From NCBI GenBank assembly GCA_009784895.1, contig WQXJ01000026.1, forward strand, positions 1 to 33,459: a DNA stretch of 33,459 nt, given 5' to 3'. The DNA is from Micrococcales bacterium (lineage in GTDB: Bacteria > Actinomycetota > Actinomycetes > Actinomycetales > WQXJ01). Below, in pieces: positions 16,912 to 23,610 of the stretch (its first letter is position 1; every line of letters begins with the position of its first letter). The notes under the pieces are model-generated. The model ran no database searches and had not been told where the DNA came from. It saw only the letters and a program-made list of their open reading frames with translations. The position numbers and the translations under genes are program-made.

Positions 16912-16928
16912 CCCCTACATAATAGGGG
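16912..16928 (-). promoter_or_regulatory. -10 box inside a palindrome, upstream of the FKBP-like lipoprotein
   Basis: CCCCTA (16912-16917) and TAGGGG (16923-16928) form a perfect 6-bp palindrome around CATAA. The minus-strand -10 candidate TATTAT (16919-16924) lies inside it. Transcription would begin about 28 nt before the GTG start. The -35 is weak, consistent with a regulated promoter; the binding protein is unknown. Confidence 0.45.
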
Positions 16929-16969
16929 GTTGGCCGCCCTGCACCGGCCTATGGTGGCTACGCGACATC

Positions 16970-17004
16970 GGCCCGGCTCGCCCCCACCGGAAGCGAACCG
17001 GGCC
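16970..17004 (-). terminator. Strong hairpin after metQ
   Basis: A 12-bp stem (GGCCCGG plus CTCGC at 16970-16981 with GCGAA plus CCGGGCC at 16993-17004, one G-U pair on the minus-strand RNA) around an 11-nt loop lies 21 nt after the metQ stop codon. There is no U tract, which is common for hairpin terminators in high-GC actinobacteria. Confidence 0.5.
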
Positions 17005-17024
17005 AAAGGCACTAGATAGGGCGG

Positions 17025-17873
17025 CTAGAAGGCCGGGATAACCGAGCCGTCAGTCCAGGTGTCGACAATGAACTGCTTGACTTCGGGGCTGTGTAGCAGT
17101 TCGTTGAGTTTGACCAAGCCCGGGCTGTCTTTGTCGCCAGCGCGAACCACCAACATATTGGCGTAGGGGTTGTCCTGGCCGTCTTCCAACATCAGGGCGT
17201 CAGACGAGGGCATGAGCCCAGCGTCGATGGCGAAGTTGCCGTTGATGACGGCGTAGTCGAAGTCCGGAAGGGACTTGGGTAGCAGCTGCGGGTCAATCTG
17301 GGTCAGTTTGACGTTGTTGGGGTTGTCTGCCAAATCGTCAATGGTCGGGTCGCCTTCGGTTTGGGCCAAAGTGAAGACGCCGGCGGCTTCGAGCAGCCTG
17401 AGCCCGCGGGCCTGGTTGGCCGGGTCGTTGGAGACGCCAATCATGGCGCCATCGGGCACCGCGGTCAGATCAGTGTGCTTTTCCGAATAGACGCCAAGCG
17501 GCTCAATATGCACGCCCTCGAAGGCGTAGAAGTCGTAGTTGAACTCTTCCATCTGGGCTTCAAGGTACGGCAGGTGCTGGAAGTAGTTGCCGTCGATTGA
17601 GCCTTCGTTCAGGCCGGTGTTCGGCAGAACATAATCGGTGAACTCGACAATATCGAGCTTCAGGCCAGCCTCGGTGGCCAAGTTCTCTTTGACAAATCTG
17701 AGGATTTCGCCATGCGGTGTGGGGCTGGCGCCAATCTTGAGTTCAGTCGCGGCCTTGTCCTCAGTGGTACCTCCACCATCGTTGCCGCTATCGGAGCCGC
17801 AGGCGCCAAGGGCAAGGGCGGCAGCCAACCCGAGGGCCAGGCTGGCGCCAATTGTCTTACTGGTCTTCTTCAT
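17025..17873 (-). CDS. metQ: Methionine-binding lipoprotein of ABC importer (NlpA/MetQ family)
   Basis: Surface lipoprotein that captures methionine for the MetN-MetI transporter. The start is ATG 17873 (MKKTSK), because it opens the signal peptide: Lys-rich start, hydrophobic stretch and lipobox LALGAC, followed by a short Gly/Asp/Ser linker. A longer frame runs to 17984 but would place 37 polar residues before the signal and overlap metI. The mature 260-residue domain has the family features TELKIGASPTPHGEILRF near its start, YVLPNTGLNEGSIDGNYFQHLPYLE, and LTQIDPQLLPKSLPDFDYAVINGNFAIDAGL. Third gene of the metNIQ operon, 70 bp after metI. The ligand could be L- or D-methionine or a related compound. 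Confidence 0.92.
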   Translation of the reverse strand: MKKTSKTIGASLALGLAAALALGACGSDSGNDGGGTTEDKAATELKIGASPTPHGEILRFVKENLATEAGLKLDIVEFTDYVLPNTGLNEGSIDGNYFQHLPYLEAQMEEFNYDFYAFEGVHIEPLGVYSEKHTDLTAVPDGAMIGVSNDPANQARGLRLLEAAGVFTLAQTEGDPTIDDLADNPNNVKLTQIDPQLLPKSLPDFDYAVINGNFAIDAGLMPSSDALMLEDGQDNPYANMLVVRAGDKDSPGLVKLNELLHSPEVKQFIVDTWTDGSVIPAF

Positions 17874-17943
17874 GCTCTGTCTCGCTTTCGTTTCGTTTGG
17901 CTGGTTGGGTTGAGAGTTGGAGTCACGCCGGTGCCGGATGGCG

Positions 17944-18645
17944 CTAGCGAGTGTGGTCAAGCCGGCGGACCAGAAGGTCGCCAAGTAGTTGTACCACTTC
18001 GACCAGCACCACTACGACCACCACCACCATGACAAAGATGTCGGGTTGGTTGCGGGTGTAGCCGACGTTGTAGACCAGGTCACCCAGGCCGCCAGCGCCA
18101 ATCGTGCCGGTGATCATCGAATAACCGATCAAAGTGATGTAAGTAACAGTGGCCGCGGCCACCAGAGAAGGGGCGGCTTCGCGCACGGCGATACCCCAGG
18201 AGATGCGCCATCTTGACGCCCCGGCCATCAGCGCGGCTTCGATTTTGCCCAGTTCGACCGAACGGATCGAGTTTTCAGCCAGGCGGGCGTAAAACGGAAT
18301 ACAGCCGACCGCTAGCGGCGGGATCCCGGCTTGCCAGCCAATAATCGAACCCAGCAGGGCCCGGGTAAAGCCAATCAGCAGCAGCATCAGGACAATGAAC
18401 GGGATGGCCCGGCCCAGGTCAACGATGATTGAGGTGATTCGGAAAATGGTGCGTTGAGGTCGAATACCGACCGGTGAGGTCGCCCAAACGGCCAGGCCAA
18501 TAGGCAATCCGACGACCACGCCAATCAGGCAGGAGATGGTCACCTGGCCAAAGGTCTGGAGAATGGCCGGCCCAATCTTCTCCCAGAACAGTGAGTTGCC
18601 GAAATAACTGCCATGGTCGACCACGGCCGCCAACCAGGTGCTCAT
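17944..18645 (-). CDS. metI: Methionine ABC transporter permease
   Basis: Membrane subunit of the methionine importer, 233 aa with about five hydrophobic helices. The permease EAA loop reads EAALMAGASRWRISWGIAVREA (split here as two adjacent parts of one helix-loop), the site that docks on MetN. FGQVTISCLIGVVVGLPIGL and IPFIVLMLLLIGFTR are the first helices; GTIGAGGLGD is the conserved segment near the last helix. ATG 18645 overlaps the metN stop codon by 4 bp, so the two are coupled. It ends with a long Val-rich helix and a basic tail. Confidence 0.95.
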   Translation of the reverse strand: MSTWLAAVVDHGSYFGNSLFWEKIGPAILQTFGQVTISCLIGVVVGLPIGLAVWATSPVGIRPQRTIFRITSIIVDLGRAIPFIVLMLLLIGFTRALLGSIIGWQAGIPPLAVGCIPFYARLAENSIRSVELGKIEAALMAGASRWRISWGIAVREAAPSLVAAATVTYITLIGYSMITGTIGAGGLGDLVYNVGYTRNQPDIFVMVVVVVVVLVEVVQLLGDLLVRRLDHTR

Positions 18646-19631
18646 TCGCCACCCCCATCGGGGCTGGCCACATGCAGGCCTTGCCGGCGCAGGGTCTCGA
18701 TCACCCGGGAGCGGGCTGACTGGTCGACCTCCAATTGGAAACGGCCCACCCTCTCACCGGCCAGGGTTTCGAGCGTACCGGTGTGGATGGATGTGTCCTC
18801 GCCCAGGTCAGCCAGCAGTTTCAAGACCTCGCGAATGGAGTTTTCGGCTGAGGAGAACGACACTTCGAGCGTGGCTTTGGCCGAGCCAACCGGCGAAACC
18901 GCCAGCGGGATCAAATCCCGAGCCAAAACCGTGCCGTACTGTTTGACGACCTCGCCAATTGATCCGCTTTGGGCCACCCGGCCGTGGGCCAACAAGGTCA
19001 CGGCGTCACAAACCTGACGCACAACCGCCATTTCGTGGGTAATGATCAGCACTGTCAGGCCAAGTTTGGCGTTGAGGTCGCGGATCAGCTCAAGCACCTG
19101 GCGGGTGGTGGCCCAGTCCAGCGCGGAAGACGGCTCGTCGCATAGCAGCACCGTGGCGTCACCGGCCAAAGCCCTGGCTATGCCGACCCGCTGGCGCTGT
19201 CCACCGGACAGCTGGGCCGGATAGGCCTTGGCTCTTTCGGCTAGCCCAACCAGCTCGAGCAGGTCCATGGCCTTGGCCACAGCCTGGGCCTTGGAGGTGC
19301 CCACGACCAGTTGCGGATAGGCCACATTTCCCAGGGCGGTACGCGAATCGAACAGGTTGTCGTGCTGGAAAACCATGCCAATGCGGCGCCGACGCTGGCG
19401 CAGGGCGGCCCCGGACAGGCCAGTAATGGCCTCGCCGTCAATCGAGACGACGCCGCTGGTCGGTTGTTCCAGGCCGGTGAGGCAACGAATCAAAGTTGAC
19501 TTGCCGGCACCAGAAGGACCAACAATGCCGTGGATTTGGCCGTCCGGAATGGCTAAATCGAGCCGATCAAGGGCGTGGACCGGTCCGTCGGCAGATCTGA
19601 AGACCTTGGTTAGGGCTCGCAGCTCAATCAC
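18642..19631 (-). CDS. metN: Methionine ABC transporter ATP-binding protein
   Basis: Cytoplasmic ATPase that powers MetI. The 329-aa protein has an ABC domain (1-240) with Walker A GPSGAGKST (Lys44), Q-loop VFQHDN, signature LSGGQRQRVGIARAL, Walker B VLLCDEPSSALD and the H-loop IITHEM. After it comes a C-terminal NIL/ACT-like domain (about 250-320), which in E. coli MetN binds intracellular methionine and closes the transporter, so feedback inhibition is expected. GTG 19631 has AAGGA 5-6 nt upstream. First gene of the metN-metI-metQ operon; the 410 bp upstream contain a possible leader peptide, a long hairpin and a CRP-type box. Confidence 0.95.
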   Translation of the reverse strand: MIELRALTKVFRSADGPVHALDRLDLAIPDGQIHGIVGPSGAGKSTLIRCLTGLEQPTSGVVSIDGEAITGLSGAALRQRRRRIGMVFQHDNLFDSRTALGNVAYPQLVVGTSKAQAVAKAMDLLELVGLAERAKAYPAQLSGGQRQRVGIARALAGDATVLLCDEPSSALDWATTRQVLELIRDLNAKLGLTVLIITHEMAVVRQVCDAVTLLAHGRVAQSGSIGEVVKQYGTVLARDLIPLAVSPVGSAKATLEVSFSSAENSIREVLKLLADLGEDTSIHTGTLETLAGERVGRFQLEVDQSARSRVIETLRRQGLHVASPDGGGE

Positions 19632-19679
19632 GGATTGTCCTTACCTGACACAGATGGCTCTTACTTGGCAGCGAATGAT

Positions 19680-19740
19680 GCGCGGCTGGGCATAGCAGCC
19701 TTTGGGCGCCGGGGAATGGGGCGTTTCCTCTCAGCCGCGC
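19680..19740 (-). promoter_or_regulatory. Long hairpin in the metN leader
   Basis: A perfect 9-bp stem (GCGCGGCTG with CAGCCGCGC: 19680-19688 and 19732-19740) encloses 43 nt that can form smaller hairpins, and lies about 49 bp upstream of the metN start. It does not carry the conserved core of the SAM-I or SAM-IV riboswitch. There is no U tract for a terminator. It overlaps the end of a short ORF containing three Met codons. Confidence 0.5.
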
Positions 19741-19781
19741 CGGGGCATTCGGGCAGGCATGACCGCCTGTGGGATGGACAT
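19731..19781 (-). CDS. Possible Met-containing leader peptide of metNIQ (16 aa)
   Basis: A 16-codon frame on the minus strand (MSIPQAVMPARMPRRG) with Met at 1, 8 and 12 ends exactly in the 5' arm of the hairpin upstream of metN. If ribosomes slow at Met codons when methionine is scarce, they would cover that arm. There is no clear ribosome binding site and short frames with three Met codons can occur by chance, so this is a hypothesis. Confidence 0.25.
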   Translation of the reverse strand: MSIPQAVMPARMPRRG

Positions 19782-19884
19782 TGAGACCCGGCTGCGCTGA
19801 TGCACCCGACTATTGAACCACAGATGGCCAGCCCGGTCAGCAGAGGCTATTTCGGCTGGCAAAAGGTGTTCTACCAATGGGAGG

Positions 19885-19900
19885 TGTGAAATAGGTCACA
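19885..19900. promoter_or_regulatory. CRP/GlxR-type box in the metN-flavodoxin intergenic region
   Basis: TGTGA-AATAGG-TCACA is a perfect match to the TGTGA-N6-TCACA consensus of actinobacterial cAMP receptor proteins (Crp, GlxR). It is 254 bp upstream of metN and 142 bp upstream of the flavodoxin-like gene, so either direction could be controlled. A minus-strand TAGAAC (19868-19873) lies close by. Confidence 0.6.
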
Positions 19901-19962
19901 AAACAGGTAGTTTCCGTGGTGGTGGCCTTTGGTCGGATTGCCGGTCGGTTCGAGCCGCCTGG

Positions 19963-19982
19963 GCCAAAGAGTAGTCTTTGGC
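19963..19982 (+). promoter_or_regulatory. Palindrome around a -10 box upstream of the flavodoxin-like gene
   Basis: GCCAAAG and CTTTGGC (7-bp perfect arms) flank AGTAGT. The plus-strand -10 candidate TAGTCT (19972-19977) is inside it, so transcription would begin near 19984 with a leader of nearly 60 nt ending in AGGA before ATG 20042. An operator role is plausible. No known regulator is recognised. Confidence 0.4.
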
Positions 19983-20041
19983 TGATCAGGTCCATTCGTG
20001 GCGGCCCGCCTTGGCGCTGAGACGTTAGGAATCACCCCCGT

Positions 20042-20539
20042 ATGCGAGCACTGGTTTGTGTCGCCTCAAAGCACGGCTCCACCCTCCAGGTGGGCCAAGC
20101 GATTGAACGACGCCTGGCCGCCCATGGCTTGGAGGTTGACCTGATGTCACCAGAGGCGGTCACAAGCCTGGAGGGCTACGACGTGGTGGTGCTGGGTTCG
20201 GCTCTCTACGCCAACCGGATGATGCCGGCGATGGCGGCCTTCACTCACCGATGGGGCGAAGCCTTGGCTCGCCTGCCGGCCTACCTCTTCACCTCCGGGC
20301 CGCTTGACCCCGGTCCGGTCGACGGCATCCCCTTGCCCAGGGACGCTCGTGACCTGGCCGCCTTTATTGGCGCGCGCGAGGCCAAGCTGTTTGCCGGCTC
20401 CATGGCGCCGGCTGGCCTCAAAGCCACCGAACGGGCAGTTATGCGCATGATCGGTGCGCGCGGTGGTGACTACCGTGACTTCGCCCAAATCGAAGAATGG
20501 GCCGACGCCATCGCCCGCTCTACCGGCCAAACTGCGTGA
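20042..20539 (+). CDS. Flavodoxin-domain protein (HemG-like)
   Basis: FMN-binding flavodoxin fold, 165 aa. The N-terminal strand and phosphate loop VCVASKHGSTLQVGQAI fit the FMN site, and the central YDVVVLGSALYANRM fits the second loop; LFAGSMAPAGL and the end helix IEEWADAIA complete the fold. This subgroup includes menaquinone-dependent protoporphyrinogen oxidase HemG and other flavodoxin_5 proteins, so electron transfer is likely but the partner is not shown; a heme role is only one option. No signal peptide. ATG 20042 has an AGGA about 11 nt upstream. Regulatory signals upstream include a CRP-type box and a palindrome. It is followed by an FKBP lipoprotein gene. Confidence 0.75.
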   Translation: MRALVCVASKHGSTLQVGQAIERRLAAHGLEVDLMSPEAVTSLEGYDVVVLGSALYANRMMPAMAAFTHRWGEALARLPAYLFTSGPLDPGPVDGIPLPRDARDLAAFIGAREAKLFAGSMAPAGLKATERAVMRMIGARGGDYRDFAQIEEWADAIARSTGQTA

Positions 20540-20634
20540 AGCCGCCCCCCAAGCGCTATCTTTGGTTCGCACTTACCGGTGTGTTAGACAACTCCCTGGC
20601 AGGGTGATGCCCTGTTGAAATGAAGGATGACCCA

Positions 20635-21138
20635 ATGAGAAAGCTAGTCTTTGTCGTCACACTGGCCGCGGTCGCGGCCCTGACCTTGGCGGCCTGCAGC
20701 TCCAGTGAGCCAGCGCCATCGGCCGAGGCCAAAACCGAAGCGACACTGCCCACCGTCGCCTTCGACGAGGCAGGGGTGCCGTCGATCGAGATCCCGGCGG
20801 ACGCCGCGCCCCCAACCGAACTGGTGGCCGAGGTCTTGTCCTCAGGCACCGGCCCGGCAGTCGAAGTGGGCCAGAGCATTACGGTTCATTACAGTGGCTG
20901 GCTCTGGGCTGACGGGACGCAGTTCGACAGTTCATGGGAGCGCGGCGAGCCATCCACCTTCCCCCTGATCGAAGGTGGCTTGATTGACGGCTGGGTCAAG
21001 GGCCTGGACGGCCAAAGCGTGGGCAGCCAAGTTCTACTGGTGATCCCGCCGGAAATGGGCTACGGCGCTGGTGGAGGCGGAGGCATACCCGGTGATTCCA
21101 CGCTTGTGTTTGTGGTGGACATACTGGCGGCCCAATAG
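20635..21138 (+). CDS. FKBP-type peptidyl-prolyl isomerase lipoprotein
   Basis: Exported lipoprotein that should catalyse cis-trans isomerisation of prolyl bonds in secreted proteins. It starts at ATG 20635, with AAGGA 6-7 nt upstream; the ATG at 20620 lacks such a site. The signal peptide has a basic start, hydrophobic core and lipobox TLAAC, followed by a Ser/Ala/Glu linker. The FKBP domain (about 65-167) keeps the active-site pattern VHYSGW, TQFDSSW, a Phe/Leu pair before GWVKGLDG, VIPPEMGYG and VFVVDIL. It thus appears active, in contrast to the two-domain lipoprotein at 15751. Its stop codon abuts the stop of the convergent DUF2505 gene with no gap. Confidence 0.9.
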   Translation: MRKLVFVVTLAAVAALTLAACSSSEPAPSAEAKTEATLPTVAFDEAGVPSIEIPADAAPPTELVAEVLSSGTGPAVEVGQSITVHYSGWLWADGTQFDSSWERGEPSTFPLIEGGLIDGWVKGLDGQSVGSQVLLVIPPEMGYGAGGGGGIPGDSTLVFVVDILAAQ

Positions 21139-21636
21139 TCATCCAGGGTTGGCCTCGAGCCACTGGCTGATCTGGGCGGCTTGGGCTTGAAGCGCCTTGA
21201 GCACGTTCTCGACCCCGGCCTGCTCTATGACACGGCCAAAAAGCGGCACCGCCGCCTTGACATCGCCTTCGACAACCAGCTGGCAACCCTGTTTTGACCG
21301 GGTCAGATGCGCTTGGCCTTCCAAGGCAACCGGGGCGCCGGTGATTTCTCCGGCCAAAGAGGCCTGTCGGTTGCCGTTAGCGTCCGGCGGCTGCCAAACC
21401 ATGGCCTGGCGCAGCTCCAAATTGGCAGGCGCCAGCGACTTCAGGCCCTGCGGCAGATCCTCGGCCTGGACCGGTCCGCGCGCGGTGACGGTAAAGGCGC
21501 CATCGGCCGAATGGCGCACTGTGGCCTGCGCCGCTTCGGCGCCGCCCATGGCGGTGGCGACAAACTCGGCGTCCCCCAGCAACTGGGCGACTTGGTCAGG
21601 TGGGGCCAGGAAATCGAACTGGGCCGACAAGCGCAT
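21139..21636 (-). CDS. DUF2505 (SRPBCC-like) protein
   Basis: 165-aa protein of the DUF2505 family, with a SRPBCC (START-like) fold that usually binds hydrophobic ligands; no function is known. N terminus MRLSAQFDFLAPPDQVAQLL, a central beta-rich part, and the C-terminal motif VEGDVKAAVPLFGRVIE with a long final helix are typical. No signal or membrane segment. ATG 21636 is chosen because a TAGCCT box on the minus strand lies 7 nt before it, fitting a leaderless mRNA; the GTG at 21642 is possible. Divergent from the PdtaS-like kinase gene, with which it shares a 47-bp intergenic region, and convergent with the FKBP gene. Confidence 0.85.
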   Translation of the reverse strand: MRLSAQFDFLAPPDQVAQLLGDAEFVATAMGGAEAAQATVRHSADGAFTVTARGPVQAEDLPQGLKSLAPANLELRQAMVWQPPDANGNRQASLAGEITGAPVALEGQAHLTRSKQGCQLVVEGDVKAAVPLFGRVIEQAGVENVLKALQAQAAQISQWLEANPG

Positions 21637-21643
21637 GGTCACC

Positions 21644-21649
21644 AGGCTA
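21644..21649 (-). promoter_or_regulatory. -10 box of the DUF2505 gene, leaderless start
   Basis: TAGCCT on the minus strand is 7 nt from ATG 21636. Together with the box at 21672-21677 it forms a divergent pair whose -35 regions must overlap. Confidence 0.45.
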
Positions 21650-21671
21650 CGGCAGGAAAGCGCAACCCAAC

Positions 21672-21677
21672 TAAGCT
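21672..21677 (+). promoter_or_regulatory. -10 box of the histidine kinase gene, leaderless start
   Basis: TAAGCT is followed by 6 nt and GTG 21684, with no ribosome binding site in between. Confidence 0.45.
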
Positions 21678-21683
21678 AGCCGC

Positions 21684-23144
21684 GTGTCGACTTTGGGTTC
21701 GATCCTGCGGGATCAGGCCGCCTTGCCGGCTGATGAGGCCGAGTGGCTCCAGCGCCTTACGGCCGAATGGCAAATTGTCGCCGATCTGGCTTTCGCCGAT
21801 CTGGTGCTGTGGGTACCGGTGGAAAAGGCCGGTTTCGTGGCGGCCGCGCTGCGCCGCCCACTGACTGGCTCAACTATGCACTACGACGAGGTGGTTGGGG
21901 TTGTCGCCAGCCCGGCCCAGGCCAAGGACCTATCTGACGCCCTGACCTTGGGCATGATCCAACGGCACCACGAGCCACGCTGGAACGGGGCCTACGGAGT
22001 GCGTGAGGAGATCGTTCCAGTTGGCTACCAGGGGCGGTCGATCGCCGTGGTGACTTCGCACGGCAACCTCGGGGCCGTACGCGCCCCGAGCCGTCTAGAG
22101 ATCAACTACGTCGAAGTGGCGGACGAGCTTATCGGCATGATTGCCCGCGGGGAGTTCCCGGCCACCACCGCGCCGACCGGTTCGACCCGCCACAACCCCA
22201 GGGTCGGTGATGGCATGGTCCGCCTGGGCACCGAGGGGCAGGTCATCTACGCCAGCCCCAACGCCATTTCGGCCTTTCATGGTGCCGGTCTGGTGGCCGA
22301 CCTGACCGGCACAGTCCTGGTCGAGGTGCTAGCAGACGCGCTGCGCGGATCAAGCCAAGTCGACGAGGCCCTTCCGGTTGTGGCTATGGGCCGGGCGCCG
22401 TGGAACACCGAAGTCACCCTGGGCGGAGTTACTTTGGCGCTGCGCTCGGTGCCCTTGACCAATCGGGGCATCAGGACTGGGGCGGTGCTGTTGTGCCGCG
22501 ACGTGACGGAACTGAGGCGCTCTGAACTGGAGTTGATGACCAAAGACGCCACCATCCGCGAAATCCACCACCGGGTCAAGAACAACCTTCAGGCCGTCTC
22601 GGCCCTGCTGCGGTTGCAGCAACGCCGCTCTACCAACCCCAGTGTCGAATCGGCTTTGGGGGAGGCGATCCGGCGGGTCTCGACAATCGCCACAGTCCAT
22701 GACACGTTGTCAATGTCGCTGTCGGGGCAAGTCGATTTCGACACGGTCTTTGGCCGGACCTTGCGGCTGGCGGCTGATGCGGCCGCCGCCGGCATCAAAG
22801 TGCAAACGGTCCAAGAGGGTTCCTTTGGCCGGGTTGGCGGTGACGACGCCACTATTATCGCCATCCTGCTAACGGAACTGGTGACCAACGCCGTGGCGCA
22901 CGGGTTGGCGCCATGTGGTGGTGGCACCGTGTGGATCAACGCCACCCGCAGCGGCATGGAACTTGAGGTTTCGGTCGCGGACGATGGCGTGGGGTTGCCC
23001 TCAAAAGGGGCCGCCGCCATGAGCGGCTTGGGTATGCAGATTGTCGAAAGCTATGCCACCGGTGAATTGGGTGGCTCAATTGAGTGGTTGCCTCGCCCTG
23101 GCGGCGGAACAGAGGTCCTGGTTCGCGTCCACCTGAGAGAATAA
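21684..23144 (+). CDS. pdtaS: PdtaS-type sensor histidine kinase
   Basis: Cytosolic two-component kinase of 486 aa. Its layout matches M. tuberculosis PdtaS: an N-terminal GAF-like part (about 20-150), a PAS-like part (about 185-285), a HisKA_2 domain with EIHHRVKNNLQ (His295/His296) and a HATPase domain with LLTELVTNAVAHGL, ADDGVGLP and SGLGMQIV near the end. This family phosphorylates PdtaR, an ANTAR RNA-binding regulator that is not in this window. No membrane segments. Also as in mycobacteria, it lies next to whiB1 on the opposite strand. GTG 21684 is preceded by a TAAGCT box at 6 nt. Confidence 0.92.
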   Translation: MSTLGSILRDQAALPADEAEWLQRLTAEWQIVADLAFADLVLWVPVEKAGFVAAALRRPLTGSTMHYDEVVGVVASPAQAKDLSDALTLGMIQRHHEPRWNGAYGVREEIVPVGYQGRSIAVVTSHGNLGAVRAPSRLEINYVEVADELIGMIARGEFPATTAPTGSTRHNPRVGDGMVRLGTEGQVIYASPNAISAFHGAGLVADLTGTVLVEVLADALRGSSQVDEALPVVAMGRAPWNTEVTLGGVTLALRSVPLTNRGIRTGAVLLCRDVTELRRSELELMTKDATIREIHHRVKNNLQAVSALLRLQQRRSTNPSVESALGEAIRRVSTIATVHDTLSMSLSGQVDFDTVFGRTLRLAADAAAAGIKVQTVQEGSFGRVGGDDATIIAILLTELVTNAVAHGLAPCGGGTVWINATRSGMELEVSVADDGVGLPSKGAAAMSGLGMQIVESYATGELGGSIEWLPRPGGGTEVLVRVHLRE

Positions 23145-23244
23145 AACGAAGGCCTGAAAATTGCTCTAGGCGCCGCCTCGAAAAAGCGTGTTAGCGATAA
23201 CAAAACCGGCAAAAACGGATGAATACTACCGGGGCCGAATAACG

Positions 23245-23493
23245 TCAGGCGGCTCGCCTGGCGCGGGCTGTGCGCCGCTTGAGGGCGCGACGCTCATCTT
23301 CGGAAAGCCCTCCCCAAACACCGGATTCTTGATTATTCTCAATGGCCCATTGCAGGCAATCCCCGCCCACGTCACAGCGGGCACAGACCGACTTGGCGGA
23401 TTCGATTTGTGCAAGCGCTAGACCAGCGTTGCCGACTGGAAAGAAGAGTTCGGGGTCCTCTGAAAGACACGCCGCCGCGTGGCGCCAATCCAT
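23245..23493 (-). CDS. whiB1: WhiB1-type iron-sulfur transcription factor
   Basis: Small Fe-S regulator that binds sigma factor region 4 and modulates transcription; in mycobacteria WhiB1 is essential and NO-sensitive. Numbered from ATG 23493 (82 aa): cluster ligands Cys9, Cys37, Cys40 and Cys46, the MDWRHAAACLSEDPELFFPV start nearly identical to mycobacterial WhiB1, the GVWGGLSEDERRALKRR turn and a basic AT-hook-like tail. The frame is open 30 residues further, but GGAG lies 6 nt before ATG 23493 and homologs begin there. A perfect CRP-type box is 102 bp upstream. It converges with pdtaS, 100 bp away. Confidence 0.95.
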   Translation of the reverse strand: MDWRHAAACLSEDPELFFPVGNAGLALAQIESAKSVCARCDVGGDCLQWAIENNQESGVWGGLSEDERRALKRRTARARRAA

Positions 23494-23594
23494 TGTTGCT
23501 CCTGTTTCGGGTGAGGTTCGTCTGGCGGCGATCCTCCGGGCTGAACACGCGATACCCTGACACACGGTTGAAGGCTTTGACAAGGGTTTTGTTG

Positions 23595-23610
23595 TGTGAA
23601 TTACGTCACA
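23595..23610 (-). promoter_or_regulatory. CRP/GlxR-type box upstream of whiB1
   Basis: TGTGA-ATTACG-TCACA matches the TGTGA-N6-TCACA consensus perfectly and overlaps the stop codon of the EssC-like gene. A minus-strand -35 candidate TTGTCA (23578-23583) lies just downstream, which would place the box about 55 bp before the transcript start, a class I activator position. M. tuberculosis whiB1 is known to be controlled by its CRP (Rv3676) through upstream sites. Confidence 0.65.

Noticed and set aside
17874-17984. Longer start for metQ at 17984
   Set aside because: It would overlap metI and put 37 polar residues before a clear lipoprotein signal that begins at ATG 17873.
19632-20041. SAM-I or SAM-IV riboswitch upstream of metN
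   Set aside because: The conserved cores of these classes were not found; only the long hairpin and smaller stems are visible.
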